DNA of 64,000 nt. Source: Aquimarina latercula DSM 2041 (GTDB lineage: Bacteria; Bacteroidota; Bacteroidia; Flavobacteriales; Flavobacteriaceae). Positions 55,901 through 64,000 of this stretch are shown here, piece by piece (the first letter of the stretch is position 1; each line of letters starts with the position of its first letter). Both the position numbers and the translations under genes were made by a program. Under the pieces are notes generated by a model that was given only the letters and a program-made list of their open reading frames with translations, had not been told where the DNA came from and did no database searches. The stretch is from positions 84,460-148,459 of the forward strand of contig NZ_AUMK01000015.1 in NCBI RefSeq assembly GCF_000430645.1, read 5' to 3'.

Positions 55901-57200
55901 TCCTAAAACTAAGATCGTACTTAGTACAAACTTAATCCCTTACGGTTCGCAGTTATTTATTAACAGTGGAGATACCGTTAAGAAAGATCAAAGTATCTGT
56001 CAATGGGATCCATATAACGGTGTGATCATTTCAGAATTTGCAGGAAAAGTAAGTTATGAAAATGTTGAACAAGGTATTACTTATCAAGTAGAAATAGATG
56101 AACAAACTGGATTCCAGGAAAAAGTAATCTCAGAATCTCGTGATAAGAAAAAAATACCAACGCTATTAATTATGGGTAAAGATGACGAAGTTCTTCGTTC
56201 TTACAACCTTCCGGTTGGAGCCCACTTAATGGTTGATGACAATGATAAGATTAATGTTGGTAAGATTTTAGTAAAAATTCCTCGTAAGTCAGCAAAAGCT
56301 GGTGATATTACAGGAGGTCTTCCACGTGTAACGGAATTATTTGAAGCACGTAATCCATCTAATCCTGCTGTAGTTAGTGAAATTGATGGTGTAGTTTCTT
56401 TTGGAAAAATTAAGCGTGGTAATCGTGAGATTATCGTAGAATCTAGGATAGGTGAGATCAAGAAGTATCTTGTGAAGTTGTCTAATCAGATTCTTGTTCA
56501 GGAGAATGACTTTGTTCGTGCTGGTATGCCATTATCTGATGGTTCTGTAACTCCAGAAGATATTCTTAAGATCAAAGGACCTTCAGCTGTGCAACAGTAC
56601 TTAGTTAATGAAGTACAGGAAGTATATCGATTACAAGGTGTGAAGATTAATGATAAGCATTTTGAGGTTGTAGTACGTCAGATGATGCGTAAAGTAAGAA
56701 TTCAAGATCCAGGTGATACTATTTTCTTAGAGAATCAATTAGTTCATAAATCAGATTTCATCCAAGAAAACGATGCTATCTTCGGAATGAAGGTGGTAGA
56801 AGAAGCTGGAGATAGTGAAAACCTAAAAGCAGGTCAAATTATTTCTCCAAGAGATCTTAGAGATGAGAATTCTATATTAAGAAGAGAAGATAAAAACTTA
56901 GTAGAAGCAAGAGATGTTACTCCTGCGACGGCGACTCCAATCCTTCAGGGTATTACAAGAGCGTCACTTCAAACTAAGTCATTTATTTCTGCAGCTTCAT
57001 TCCAGGAAACTACTAAAGTATTAAACGAAGCTGCCGTAAGTGGTAAAGTTGATGATTTAGAAGGGTTAAAAGAGAATGTAATCGTTGGACATAGAATTCC
57101 TGCAGGAACGGGTATGAGAGACTACGAAAGTATCATAGTTGGTTCTAAAGAAGAATTCGAAGATCGAATGGAACAAAGACAAGAAGTAAATTATAATTAA
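52902..57200 (+). CDS. rpoC: RNA polymerase beta-prime subunit
   Basis: The 1432-residue protein carries the N-terminal zinc-binding segment ([20 protein letters not shown]), the lid/rudder region, and the catalytic Mg-binding motif NADFDGDQM beginning at residue 475. A second zinc site appears as CGTLRGVEV with [13 protein letters not shown]. The bridge-helix region ([20 protein letters not shown]) and the C-terminus are complete. It is the last gene of the ribosomal-rpo transcript before the terminator. Confidence 0.99.
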   Translation: MARNNDKNAVKRFNKISIGLASPESVLAASQGEVLKPETINYRTHKPERDGLFCERIFGPVKDFECACGKYKRIRYKGIVCDRCGVEVTEKKVRRDRVGHINLVVPVAHIWYFRSLPNKIGYLLGLPSKKLDMIIYYERYVVIQPGIAKNEEGEPVQKMDFLTEEEYLNILDSLPQENLYLDDTDPNKFIAKMGAECLIEILKRIDLDELSYELRHKANNETSKQRKTEALKRLQVVESLRDANKNRENRPEWMILKVVPVIPPELRPLVPLDGGRFATSDLNDLYRRVIIRNNRLKRLMEIKAPEVILRNEKRMLQESVDSLFDNTRKASAVKTDSNRPLKSLSDSLKGKQGRFRQNLLGKRVDYSARSVIVVGPELKLFECGLPKNMAAELYKPFVIRKLIERGIVKTVKSAKKIIDRKEPVVWDILENVLKGHPVLLNRAPTLHRLGIQAFQPKLIEGKAIQLHPLVCTAFNADFDGDQMAVHLPLGPEAILEAQLLMLASHNILNPANGSPVTVPSQDMVLGLYYMTKSRRSTPELEIKGEDLTFYSPEEVVIAYNEKRLDINANIKVRTKDIEDGEVVTKIIETTTGRVLFNEKVPEKAGYINEVLTKKSLRDIIGGILKVTSVPETAAFLDEIKTLGYNFAFRGGLSFSLGDIIIPAEKHKMIADANGQVDNIVANYNMGLITNNERYNQVIDIWTSTNAELTELSMKRIREDQQGFNSVYMMLDSGARGSKEQIRQLTGMRGLMAKPKKSNSAGGEIIENPILSNFKEGLSILEYFISTHGARKGLADTALKTADAGYLTRRLVDVAQDVIVNIEDCGTLRGVEVTPLKKNEEIIEGLAARITGRTSLVDVINPLTQEVLVEAGVEIDDVTAKNIENSPVESVEVRSALTCEAKKGICVKCYGRNLATGKTVQRGEAVGVVAAQSIGEPGTQLTLRTFHVGGIASNISEENQLKSKFAGKAEIDELKTVKGQDSDGNEIDVVISRTSEVKVVDPKTKIVLSTNLIPYGSQLFINSGDTVKKDQSICQWDPYNGVIISEFAGKVSYENVEQGITYQVEIDEQTGFQEKVISESRDKKKIPTLLIMGKDDEVLRSYNLPVGAHLMVDDNDKINVGKILVKIPRKSAKAGDITGGLPRVTELFEARNPSNPAVVSEIDGVVSFGKIKRGNREIIVESRIGEIKKYLVKLSNQILVQENDFVRAGMPLSDGSVTPEDILKIKGPSAVQQYLVNEVQEVYRLQGVKINDKHFEVVVRQMMRKVRIQDPGDTIFLENQLVHKSDFIQENDAIFGMKVVEEAGDSENLKAGQIISPRDLRDENSILRREDKNLVEARDVTPATATPILQGITRASLQTKSFISAASFQETTKVLNEAAVSGKVDDLEGLKENVIVGHRIPAGTGMRDYESIIVGSKEEFEDRMEQRQEVNYN

Positions 57201-57207
57201 TCAGTTA

Positions 57208-57235
57208 AGCCTGCCAATTGGCAGGCTTTCTGTTT
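57208..57235 (+). terminator. Terminator after rpoC
   Basis: AAGCCTGCC (57208-57216), loop AATT, GGCAGGCTT (57221-57229) give a perfect 9-bp stem, then a T-rich tail. It probably ends most rpoBC transcripts, but the DUF3467 gene follows closely and may be reached by readthrough. Confidence 0.85.
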
Positions 57236-57270
57236 TTAGAAAGCTATTGGCTTTTGTAAAATAATATAAA

Positions 57271-57585
57271 ATGGCAGAGGAAAAGAAACAAAAACAAAAT
57301 CAGTTAAATATAGAGTTGGATGATGCAATAGCTGATGGAGTATATAGTAACTTGGCAATTATTAATCACTCGGTATCCGAGTTTGTGGTAGACTTCGTTA
57401 ATATTATGCCGGGACGGCCTAAAAGCAAAGTAAAGAGTAGGATTATCTTAACTCCTCAACATGCTAAAAGATTATTAAAAGCTTTAGGTGATAATGTGTC
57501 AAGGTTTGAAGCTGCTCATGGCGAAATAAAGGATTATGATCAACCACCAATTCCTTTAAATTTTGGGCCTACAGGACAGGCATAA
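57271..57585 (+). CDS. DUF3467 domain protein
   Basis: The 104-residue protein has the family pattern: NQLNIELDDAIADGVYSNLA, IINHSVSEFVVDFVNIMPGR, then VKSRIILTPQHAKRLLKALG. DUF3467 proteins are short and common next to rpoC in Bacteroidota, and have no known function. It begins about 70 bases after rpoC, behind the rpoC terminator, and is itself followed by a strong terminator. Confidence 0.9.
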   Translation: MAEEKKQKQNQLNIELDDAIADGVYSNLAIINHSVSEFVVDFVNIMPGRPKSKVKSRIILTPQHAKRLLKALGDNVSRFEAAHGEIKDYDQPPIPLNFGPTGQA

Positions 57586-57611
57586 TAACATATTGTTATA
57601 AAATTATATAC

Positions 57612-57643
57612 AACCCATTGTTTTTTTTAACAGTGGGTTTTTT
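57612..57643 (+). terminator. Intrinsic terminator after the DUF3467 gene
   Basis: AACCCATTGTT (57612-57622) pairs with AACAGTGGGTT (57629-57639) with one T-G wobble and a T-rich loop, followed by further T residues. Confidence 0.82.
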
Positions 57644-57718
57644 CATGAATATTTTAGAGTTTGATATGGAAGTATATTTTTAGTATCTTAAACCTTCTTT
57701 TATTTAACGTATTAAAAT

Positions 57719-58039
57719 ATGTCCGAAAGAATTAAAACATATTCAGAATTTTATAGATTTTATCTTACCGAACATCAAAATAGGACAAGTAGGACTTTGC
57801 ATTTTGTAGGGACCTTTTTGGTTTTTATTATTATAGGCATTGCTATATATAATGGATGGGGTTGGAAGTGGTTTTTGGTTCCTTTAGTTGGTTATGGATT
57901 TGCATGGGTAGGTCATGCTTTTTTTGAAAAGAATAAACCTGCTACTTTTAAATATCCTTTTTGGAGTTTGATTTCAGATTTTAAATTATTTTTTGAAATT
58001 CTTTTGGGAAAACGAGCGTTTGATAGCTCGAAAGATTAA
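57719..58039 (+). CDS. DUF962 / Mpo1-like membrane protein
   Basis: The 106-residue protein has the pattern FYRFYLTEHQNRTSRTLHFV with histidines typical of the metal site in the Mpo1 family, two hydrophobic helices (FLVFIIIGIAIYNGWGWKWF, VPLVGYGFAWVGHAFF) and FEKNKPATFKYPFWSLISDF. Yeast Mpo1 is a dioxygenase acting on 2-hydroxy fatty acids of phytosphingosine degradation. Whether that reaction occurs here is unknown. Confidence 0.85.
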   Translation: MSERIKTYSEFYRFYLTEHQNRTSRTLHFVGTFLVFIIIGIAIYNGWGWKWFLVPLVGYGFAWVGHAFFEKNKPATFKYPFWSLISDFKLFFEILLGKRAFDSSKD

Positions 58040-58089
58040 AATAGTTTTTGATTATAAATATTTTTTTTTCATAAATTTTATTGATAAAC

Positions 58090-58136
58090 AAATTAAAAAC
58101 GGATCAAATAAAAAGCATTTCATCCGTTTTTAATTT
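58090..58136. terminator. Bidirectional terminator between DUF962 gene and prfC
   Basis: Arms 58090-58104 and 58122-58136 (AAATTAAAAACGGAT and its exact complement) form a 15-bp stem with A-rich left and T-rich right flanks. It lies between convergent genes and works for both. Confidence 0.85.
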
Positions 58137-58196
58137 AAAAGCATAAGTTATGTAGTTTATCTTTTTAATTGCTCTAAAAAGCTATTTAAAATAAGT

Positions 58197-59783
58197 TTAG
58201 AATTCAGATGTAAAATGAAAAATGATAGAAGGATATTTTTGTTGCGTCATTTGTAAACTAAAAGAAGAGTCTGCTAAAAATACTAATTGCCCTTGTTTGT
58301 CTTTAGCAAGAAATTTACTTTTTACTCTTTTGAAATCTTTGAATTCATCATTACTTTCATCTTCAACTTCTACCCAGCAAGCTTTATGTACATTTAGATT
58401 TTCATAAGTACATTTTGCACCATATTCATGTTCTAATCTATATTGTATTACTTCATACTGTAGGGCGCCAACCGTACCAATCACTTTTCTTCCATTTAGT
58501 TCTAATGTAAATAATTGAGCTACACCTTCATCCATTAATTGATCAATTCCTTTTGCTAATTGTTTGGATTTTAACGGATCTGCATTATTAATATATCTAA
58601 AATGTTCTGGAGAAAAACTAGGAATACCTTTATAGTTTAACTTTTCACCTGTTGTTAATGTATCACCAATTTTAAAATTACCAGTATCATGTAATCCCAC
58701 GATATCTCCTGGGTATGAGATGTCGACAATTTCTTTTTTCTCTGCAAAAAATGCATTTGGACTCGAGAATTTAAGTTTTTTGTTATGTCGTGTATGTAAA
58801 TAGGGTACGTTACGTTCAAAAGTTCCTGATACTATTTTAATAAAAGCTAATCTATCTCTGTGTTTAGGATCCATGTTTGCATGGATCTTAAATACAAACC
58901 CCGTGAAATCTTTTTCATCAGGTTGTACAACTCTTATATCACTTTCTTTGGCTCTTGGAGTAGGTGCTATGGATATAAAACAATCTAATAATTCTCGAAC
59001 ACCAAAATTATTTAATGCAGAACCAAAAAAAACAGGTTGTAAATCTCCTTTTTGATATAATTCTTTATCAAATGATGGATAAATACCATCTACTAATTCA
59101 ATTTCTTCTCGTAAGGTATCTGCGGCTGTATCTCCGATTAAAGTAGTAAGTTCAGGAGACGATAAATCGGATACTTCAATGGTCTCTTCAATGTTTTTTC
59201 TACTATCTCCACTAAAAAGATTGATGTTCTTTTCCCAAATATTATAGATACCTTTAAAATCATATCCCATTCCTATAGGAAAACTTAAAGGAGTTACCTT
59301 TAATCCAAGTTTTTGTTCTACTTCATCCAAAAGCTCGAAAGCATCTTTTCCTTCTCGATCCAGTTTGTTGATAAAAACAATCATTGGGATATTTCGCATT
59401 CTACACACCGAAACCAGTTTTTCGGTCTGTTCCTCTACACCTTTAGCAACATCAATAACAACTATTACACTATCAACAGCAGTTAAAGTTCTAAAAGTAT
59501 CTTCTGCAAAATCTTTATGCCCTGGTGTGTCTAAAATATTTATTTTAACACCCTGGTATTCAAATGCTAATACAGAAGTAGCTACGGAAATCCCTCTTTG
59601 ACGTTCGATTTCCATAAAGTCACTGGTAGCACCTTTTTTGATCTTATTAGATTTAACAGCTCCTGCTTCTTGAATTGCACCACCAAAGAGAAGTAATTTT
59701 TCTGTTAATGTTGTCTTACCTGCATCAGGATGAGAAATGATACCAAAGGTTCTTCGTCGCTTTATTTCTTCTGAGAATTTCAT
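58197..59783 (-). CDS. prfC: Peptide chain release factor 3
   Basis: The 528-residue GTPase begins KRRTFGIISHPDAGKTTLTE (P-loop). It includes the G2 segment RQRGISVATSVLAFEYQGVK, DTPGHKDFAEDTFRTL, and NKLDREGKDAFELLDEVEQK. The later half contains the RF3-specific insertion (PDEKDFTGFVFKIHANMDPK and neighbours) and the C-terminal LGALQYEVIQYRLEHEY-like core. It recycles RF1/RF2 after peptide release. Convergent with the DUF962 gene, it has about 325 bases of leader-side DNA before the next gene. Confidence 0.97.
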   Translation of the reverse strand: MKFSEEIKRRRTFGIISHPDAGKTTLTEKLLLFGGAIQEAGAVKSNKIKKGATSDFMEIERQRGISVATSVLAFEYQGVKINILDTPGHKDFAEDTFRTLTAVDSVIVVIDVAKGVEEQTEKLVSVCRMRNIPMIVFINKLDREGKDAFELLDEVEQKLGLKVTPLSFPIGMGYDFKGIYNIWEKNINLFSGDSRKNIEETIEVSDLSSPELTTLIGDTAADTLREEIELVDGIYPSFDKELYQKGDLQPVFFGSALNNFGVRELLDCFISIAPTPRAKESDIRVVQPDEKDFTGFVFKIHANMDPKHRDRLAFIKIVSGTFERNVPYLHTRHNKKLKFSSPNAFFAEKKEIVDISYPGDIVGLHDTGNFKIGDTLTTGEKLNYKGIPSFSPEHFRYINNADPLKSKQLAKGIDQLMDEGVAQLFTLELNGRKVIGTVGALQYEVIQYRLEHEYGAKCTYENLNVHKACWVEVEDESNDEFKDFKRVKSKFLAKDKQGQLVFLADSSFSLQMTQQKYPSIIFHFTSEF

Positions 59784-59988
59784 TGTAGTTCTATTGCTAA
59801 AGTTTGCAAATATACTATATAAATGTACAATGATGATAAGAGACTTAAAAACTACGTTATTTTGAAATGTTATAGTTTTTGACTGTTTTTCGCCGTTCGA
59901 AAAGTGTATTTCATCGAAAAAACGAAAAAAATTTGGGGAATTAAGTGTTAATTGTTCTAATGTGTGCCATATTTGTATAAATTATAGA

Positions 59989-60010
59989 TTACGGTTTTAC
60001 CGTAACTTTG
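59989..60010 (+). promoter_or_regulatory. Palindrome overlapping a -7 box ahead of the surface-protein gene
   Basis: TTACGGT-TTT-ACCGTAA (59989-60005) is a perfect 7-3-7 palindrome that overlaps TAACTTTG (60003-60010), a TAnnTTTG box about 100 bases before the giant gene's ATG. A repressor bound here would block the promoter. The rest of the 59784-60108 stretch holds no gene I can support. Confidence 0.55.
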
Positions 60011-60108
60011 TCACGTATTTTTAAAATATAAATATTGTTTAAGATATTTATGAATGGTAAATAAAGGTTATACCCAAGCTTTTATATACTGTTGTAAACC
60101 ATCGTCAT

Positions 60109-63100
60109 ATGAAAAAAATTACCCAAGTCTTGTTGGGTCAAAGTGCGTTTATGTCTCTTTTGACCTTTATCTTTTTAGTTACCTACAACGCTTCTGGTCA
60201 GGAAGGAAAAGATGGTAATCTTACGGTAACTGCTGCAAATACGGTTCTTAATACTTACAGTCCTATAACTTCGGACATAACAGCTGGTGATACATCTATT
60301 GATGTGAATAGTGTTGCAACTGATCTAGGAGGTCTTTCTAGCGGTGATTTAGTCTTAATTTATCAAGCTCAAGGGGCATCTATCAATACAACAAATACCG
60401 TTAATTATGGCGATATTACGGATTATGGAAGTTCTGGTGTGTATGAGTTTGCATATGTTTCTTCTGTAGCAACAAATACTATAACTTTAACATGTGAAAT
60501 TGCAAACTCATATTTTGTAGCAGGAAGAACTCAGATGGTAAAAGTTCCTCAATATGATACACTTACAATACAAGCAGGTGCCTCTGTAACATCTTTGGCT
60601 TGGGAAGATTTTGCGGGTAGTAGAAGAGGTGGTGTAGTTGTTATTACTGCGAACATAATTGACATAGAAGGAGATATAGATACATCTGGTCTTGGGTTTA
60701 GAGGCGGTGAGGTAGAAAACAGTACTACAGGAGCTAATGCGACTGTTTATAGCGATTATGTTTCAACTTTAGCCAGTTTGAGTGCAGAAAAAGGTGAAAG
60801 TATAGTAGGTTATCAAGCGGATTATGATGTTTTAGGTGGTAGATATGGCCGTGGTGCTCCCGCCAATGGTGGTGGAGGTGGAAACGCTCATAACTCCGGT
60901 GGAGGAGGGGGATCTAATGGGAATAATGGTAATACTTGGTTTAATGGATCAGGTGTAATGTGTTCCGGATGTACTGGAGCCACAGCTTGGACTTTAGATC
61001 CTGATTATATTGCTAATGGAAATGCTCTTACGAATTCTTCTGGTGGAGGAAGAGGAGGTTATTCTTTTGGAAGTAGTAATCAAAACGCTTTGACTCTTGC
61101 TCCAGGTAGTGCTGCTTGGGGAGGAGATTTAAGAGATCCAGTTGGTGGATTAGGTGGTAGACCTCTTATTGCAAACGAACAAAATAGAATCTTTCTCGGA
61201 GGAGGAGGAGGAGCCGGTGATAGAAATAATAGCGCAAGTCAAGATGCTGCTAATGGAGGTGGTATAATTTTGCTTGGTGCAAATTCTATTACAGGTTCTG
61301 GTAACATAATTGCTAATGGAGCTGATGCTTTACCAACAGTTCCAAATCATAATGATGCACCTGGAGGAGGAGGAGGAGGAGGAAGTATTGTATTAAGAGC
61401 TTCTTCTATAGCCAATACCTTGATTCTTACTGCTAATGGAGGAGATGGAGGAGACCAATTGATTACTAATAATGAAAGTGAAGGCCCTGGTGGTGGTGGT
61501 GGTGCTGGTTTTGTGGCAATTTCTGCAGGCTCACCTACTATTAATATAAATGGAGGTTCTAACGGTATTACTAATAGTGGTGCCGTAACCGAATTTCCAA
61601 CAAATGGAGCTACAAGTGGGGCAAGTGGTGAATCAGTTACAGGTATAAGTAATGGAGCGATAACTTGTTCTAATCCGGGAACAATAAGTGGAGTAGTATA
61701 TAACGATGCAAATGGTGATGGTGTACAAAGTGGCGAATCAGGAATTGGTAGTGTTACCATTACTATTACAGATGTAAATGGAAATACTCAGACGATACAA
61801 ACAAATCCTGATGGAACATATAGTGCTACTTTACCTCCTGGTAATGCTACTATTGATATTTTGGATTCTGATACGGATTTACCAGTTAATGCTATCCAAA
61901 CACAAGGAGATGATCCAACAAGTATAGTTGTAGTTGCAGGTTCAAATACAGCTTCTGTCCCTGACGGATTCGTTATAGATACAGATGGAGATGGTACAGG
62001 TGATCCATTAGATAATTGTCCTACGATTCCTAATGCAGGTCAAGCTGACCAAGATTCTGATAATGTTGGTAATCTTTGTGATAGTGATGATGATAATGAC
62101 GGGATATTAGACACTGATGAAGGGTTGAATTGTGCATCTTCATCAATTAGTGTTGGAACGGCTCCTTCAGGAAATCAGAATGGAGTAGGTGCTATAAATG
62201 ATATCTTCGACTTTGATGGAGTAGATGTTGATATTACTACAACGATAAATCAAGTAGATGGAGGAGCTTTAAACATATTACAGGTTGATGATCCAACTAC
62301 TATTAGAATTCAAGGTGAAGAAATAGATGACGGATTATCTGAAAGCTTAGTGTATACTTTTACATTCAGTGAGCCGGTAACTGGTGTTAAGTTTAGGTGG
62401 TCTGGAATAGATAGCGGCGATAAAGTAACTGTAAATGCTACTGGTCCGGGAAGTCAAATTATTAATTTGGGATCCTTGATGAATCCAACAACTTTTCCTA
62501 GTGGGAGTTATACAATTACTTCATCTGGAAGTTCTCATGTTATTGTAAATAACGATAGTACATCTCCTTCCATAACTTCTTATACTAATGGTTCGGGCGA
62601 TACGACACTTAATTATTCGGATATTGTTATAGAGGGATTAGTATCATCTTTTCAAATTACTACAGGGAAAGCAAGGCAAGATGGTGATGTAGCGAATAAT
62701 GGATTAATAACTTTTTTACTTTCTAATGTTACCTATTGTACTTATGAAGATACGGATGGAGATGATATTCCGAATCATCTAGATTTAGATTCTGATGATG
62801 ATAATTGTAGTGATGCTAATGAGGCTTACAACGATGCGAATGCAGATGGAGGTGATGGTGGACAGTTTGGTTCGATAGATCCTGCAACTGTAAATTCTAC
62901 AGGATTAGTAACTGAAACAGGTGTAGATTATACGTTAGGAACAAATGCTAATGTTACTGCTGGTGGAGCAAATATATGTACAGCTCCTGCATCAGTAACA
63001 TTACACCAAAGTCCAGCTTGTACGGATACCGTGTATAATTTAATATGGGATGGGTTCGTACCTAATGGAGTAGATCAATTCGATTGGACTCCTGATGGAG

Positions 63101-64000
63101 CTTTAACAAATACGTTTTCTGATGTAGATGGATCAGGAATAAATATAACGCATACTTTTTCTGGAGAAACGGGGACTTTAGGTACTTGGCCTACAACAGG
63201 TTCTACTGTAAGTCCTAGTGTAGATTCTAATGCAACAGCAAACCTAGGTGATGAAGTGTTAGAATATTTTACAAATGGCTTTGGAGCAACAGGGATTACA
63301 CAAACAATAACATTTAGTACGGATATATATTCTGTAGGATTTGATCTTTATCATATCAATGCTAATGGTTCTGGAAATGGAGATTTGTTTACGGTTACTG
63401 CTACAGATGGTGCAGGGAATACAATTTTTCCAACATTCACTGATTCAGGAACACCTTCTTATACTTCTAATAGTGGTACTGGAGTTATTGATGCTAATGC
63501 GAATTCAGTAAATAATCAAGATGACCAAATAGGTGTCAATTTTGAGGACCTAGATGGAATAGCGAGTATAACTATTGTGTGGCAAAATTGTACTACTTGT
63601 AATCCTGCAGTTCAGCACGGTTCTGCAATAGGAGGGTTTGATTTTTGTACGGAGATACCAGATACACCAAACATTGCATTATTAAAGGCGGGATTATATG
63701 TTGATGCGAATGGCGATGGCGTTGTTAATGTCGGAGATCGAATTGACTATAGTTTTACAGTAACCAACAATGGTAATGTTGACTTGACAGGAATTACGAT
63801 TAGTGATCCATTATTAGTTGCACCGAATGGTAGTTTAACAGGCGGTCCAATTGATTTAGTTGTTGGCGCTAGTGACACCAGTACATTCACAGGGAGTTAT
63901 AACATTCAGCAGAGTGATATTAACAATGGAGAAGTAGTAAATAGTGCTACCGCTACAGGAAGTAGTCCAGGTAACACGGATGATGTAACAGATGTATCCG
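60109..64000 (+). CDS. Very large secreted cell-surface protein, 3' end outside the window
   Basis: The frame opens at ATG 60109 and stays open for 1297 codons to the window edge. A signal peptide ([20 protein letters not shown] to about residue 31) is followed by a glycine-rich region with runs of four to six Gly (about residues 250-500). At about 524 an SdrD-B-like module begins ([20 protein letters not shown]), then thrombospondin type 3-like calcium repeats ([31 protein letters not shown]) at about 624-672. Near 1190 a DUF11-type repeat starts ([20 protein letters not shown]). Such proteins are surface adhesins or filaments, usually carrying a C-terminal sorting domain, which would lie outside. 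Confidence 0.9.
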   Translation, partial: MKKITQVLLGQSAFMSLLTFIFLVTYNASGQEGKDGNLTVTAANTVLNTYSPITSDITAGDTSIDVNSVATDLGGLSSGDLVLIYQAQGASINTTNTVNYGDITDYGSSGVYEFAYVSSVATNTITLTCEIANSYFVAGRTQMVKVPQYDTLTIQAGASVTSLAWEDFAGSRRGGVVVITANIIDIEGDIDTSGLGFRGGEVENSTTGANATVYSDYVSTLASLSAEKGESIVGYQADYDVLGGRYGRGAPANGGGGGNAHNSGGGGGSNGNNGNTWFNGSGVMCSGCTGATAWTLDPDYIANGNALTNSSGGGRGGYSFGSSNQNALTLAPGSAAWGGDLRDPVGGLGGRPLIANEQNRIFLGGGGGAGDRNNSASQDAANGGGIILLGANSITGSGNIIANGADALPTVPNHNDAPGGGGGGGSIVLRASSIANTLILTANGGDGGDQLITNNESEGPGGGGGAGFVAISAGSPTININGGSNGITNSGAVTEFPTNGATSGASGESVTGISNGAITCSNPGTISGVVYNDANGDGVQSGESGIGSVTITITDVNGNTQTIQTNPDGTYSATLPPGNATIDILDSDTDLPVNAIQTQGDDPTSIVVVAGSNTASVPDGFVIDTDGDGTGDPLDNCPTIPNAGQADQDSDNVGNLCDSDDDNDGILDTDEGLNCASSSISVGTAPSGNQNGVGAINDIFDFDGVDVDITTTINQVDGGALNILQVDDPTTIRIQGEEIDDGLSESLVYTFTFSEPVTGVKFRWSGIDSGDKVTVNATGPGSQIINLGSLMNPTTFPSGSYTITSSGSSHVIVNNDSTSPSITSYTNGSGDTTLNYSDIVIEGLVSSFQITTGKARQDGDVANNGLITFLLSNVTYCTYEDTDGDDIPNHLDLDSDDDNCSDANEAYNDANADGGDGGQFGSIDPATVNSTGLVTETGVDYTLGTNANVTAGGANICTAPASVTLHQSPACTDTVYNLIWDGFVPNGVDQFDWTPDGALTNTFSDVDGSGINITHTFSGETGTLGTWPTTGSTVSPSVDSNATANLGDEVLEYFTNGFGATGITQTITFSTDIYSVGFDLYHINANGSGNGDLFTVTATDGAGNTIFPTFTDSGTPSYTSNSGTGVIDANANSVNNQDDQIGVNFEDLDGIASITIVWQNCTTCNPAVQHGSAIGGFDFCTEIPDTPNIALLKAGLYVDANGDGVVNVGDRIDYSFTVTNNGNVDLTGITISDPLLVAPNGSLTGGPIDLVVGASDTSTFTGSYNIQQSDINNGEVVNSATATGSSPGNTDDVTDVS

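Noticed and set aside
61347..61760. Minus-strand proline-rich frame inside the giant gene
   Set aside because: It is the antisense of the glycine-rich repeats (GGN read backwards gives Pro/Ala), with no start signals of its own.

Overview
The window is AT-rich chromosomal DNA from a marine-type member of the Flavobacteriaceae (Bacteroidota). Three things point there. Promoter-like boxes follow the Bacteroidetes TAnnTTTG pattern. Most genes lack a Shine-Dalgarno, but rpsU has a perfect one. The gene content also fits: DUF2851, DUF3467, a NamZ/DUF1343 lipoprotein, and many lipoproteins with an acidic run after the lipobox cysteine. No IS element, prophage, CRISPR array or rRNA was seen. The genus cannot be fixed from the sequence alone.

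Layout. 1-8.1 kb: the end of an SGNH-hydrolase-like gene, a 1005-residue TPR protein paired with an outer-membrane beta-barrel protein, an M23 peptidase and two SRPBCC proteins. 8.1-16.2 kb: a sigma factor with a cysteine-rich tail, decayed AraC sequence, lipoproteins (YtcJ-like amidohydrolase, metzincin-like protease), a DUF2059 protein, a methyltransferase and a YkgJ-type cysteine-cluster protein. 16.4-24.4 kb (minus strand): the most intriguing block. A TPR sensor kinase and LuxR-type regulator sit next to a seven-gene cluster encoding membrane and zinc-ribbon proteins, a homologue of the Leptospira surface protein LipL32, an SPFH-SHOCT protein and an uncharacterised repeat protein. The same CCCTG-AAAA-CAGGG palindrome lies upstream of both the kinase gene and the seven-gene cluster, so the two-component system probably controls both. 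24.6-37.6 kb: NamZ-like lipoprotein, FtsX/LolE-type permease, cysteine synthase-CBS enzyme, AraC regulator, redoxin, DUF2851, PspC-like protein, K+ channel, AGCS symporter, HhH protein and acyl-CoA dehydrogenase.

38-42 kb: two secreted lipoproteins. The first is a cholesterol-dependent-cytolysin-like pore former whose membrane-recognition domain is missing and replaced by an unrelated tail of about 270 residues. The second is an archaeal/GH13_7-type alpha-amylase behind a striking double operator-like palindrome.

42.1-57.6 kb: the conserved information-processing block: rpsU, xerC, raiA/hpf, tRNA-Thr-Tyr-Gly-Thr, tuf, tRNA-Trp, secE, nusG, rplK, rplA, rplJ, rplL, rpoB, rpoC, then DUF3467. 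It is punctuated by hairpins that probably adjust expression between genes. 57.7-64 kb: a DUF962/Mpo1-like protein, prfC, and the first 1297 codons of a very large cell-surface protein (glycine-rich, SdrD-B-like, thrombospondin type 3 and DUF11-type modules) that runs off the right edge.
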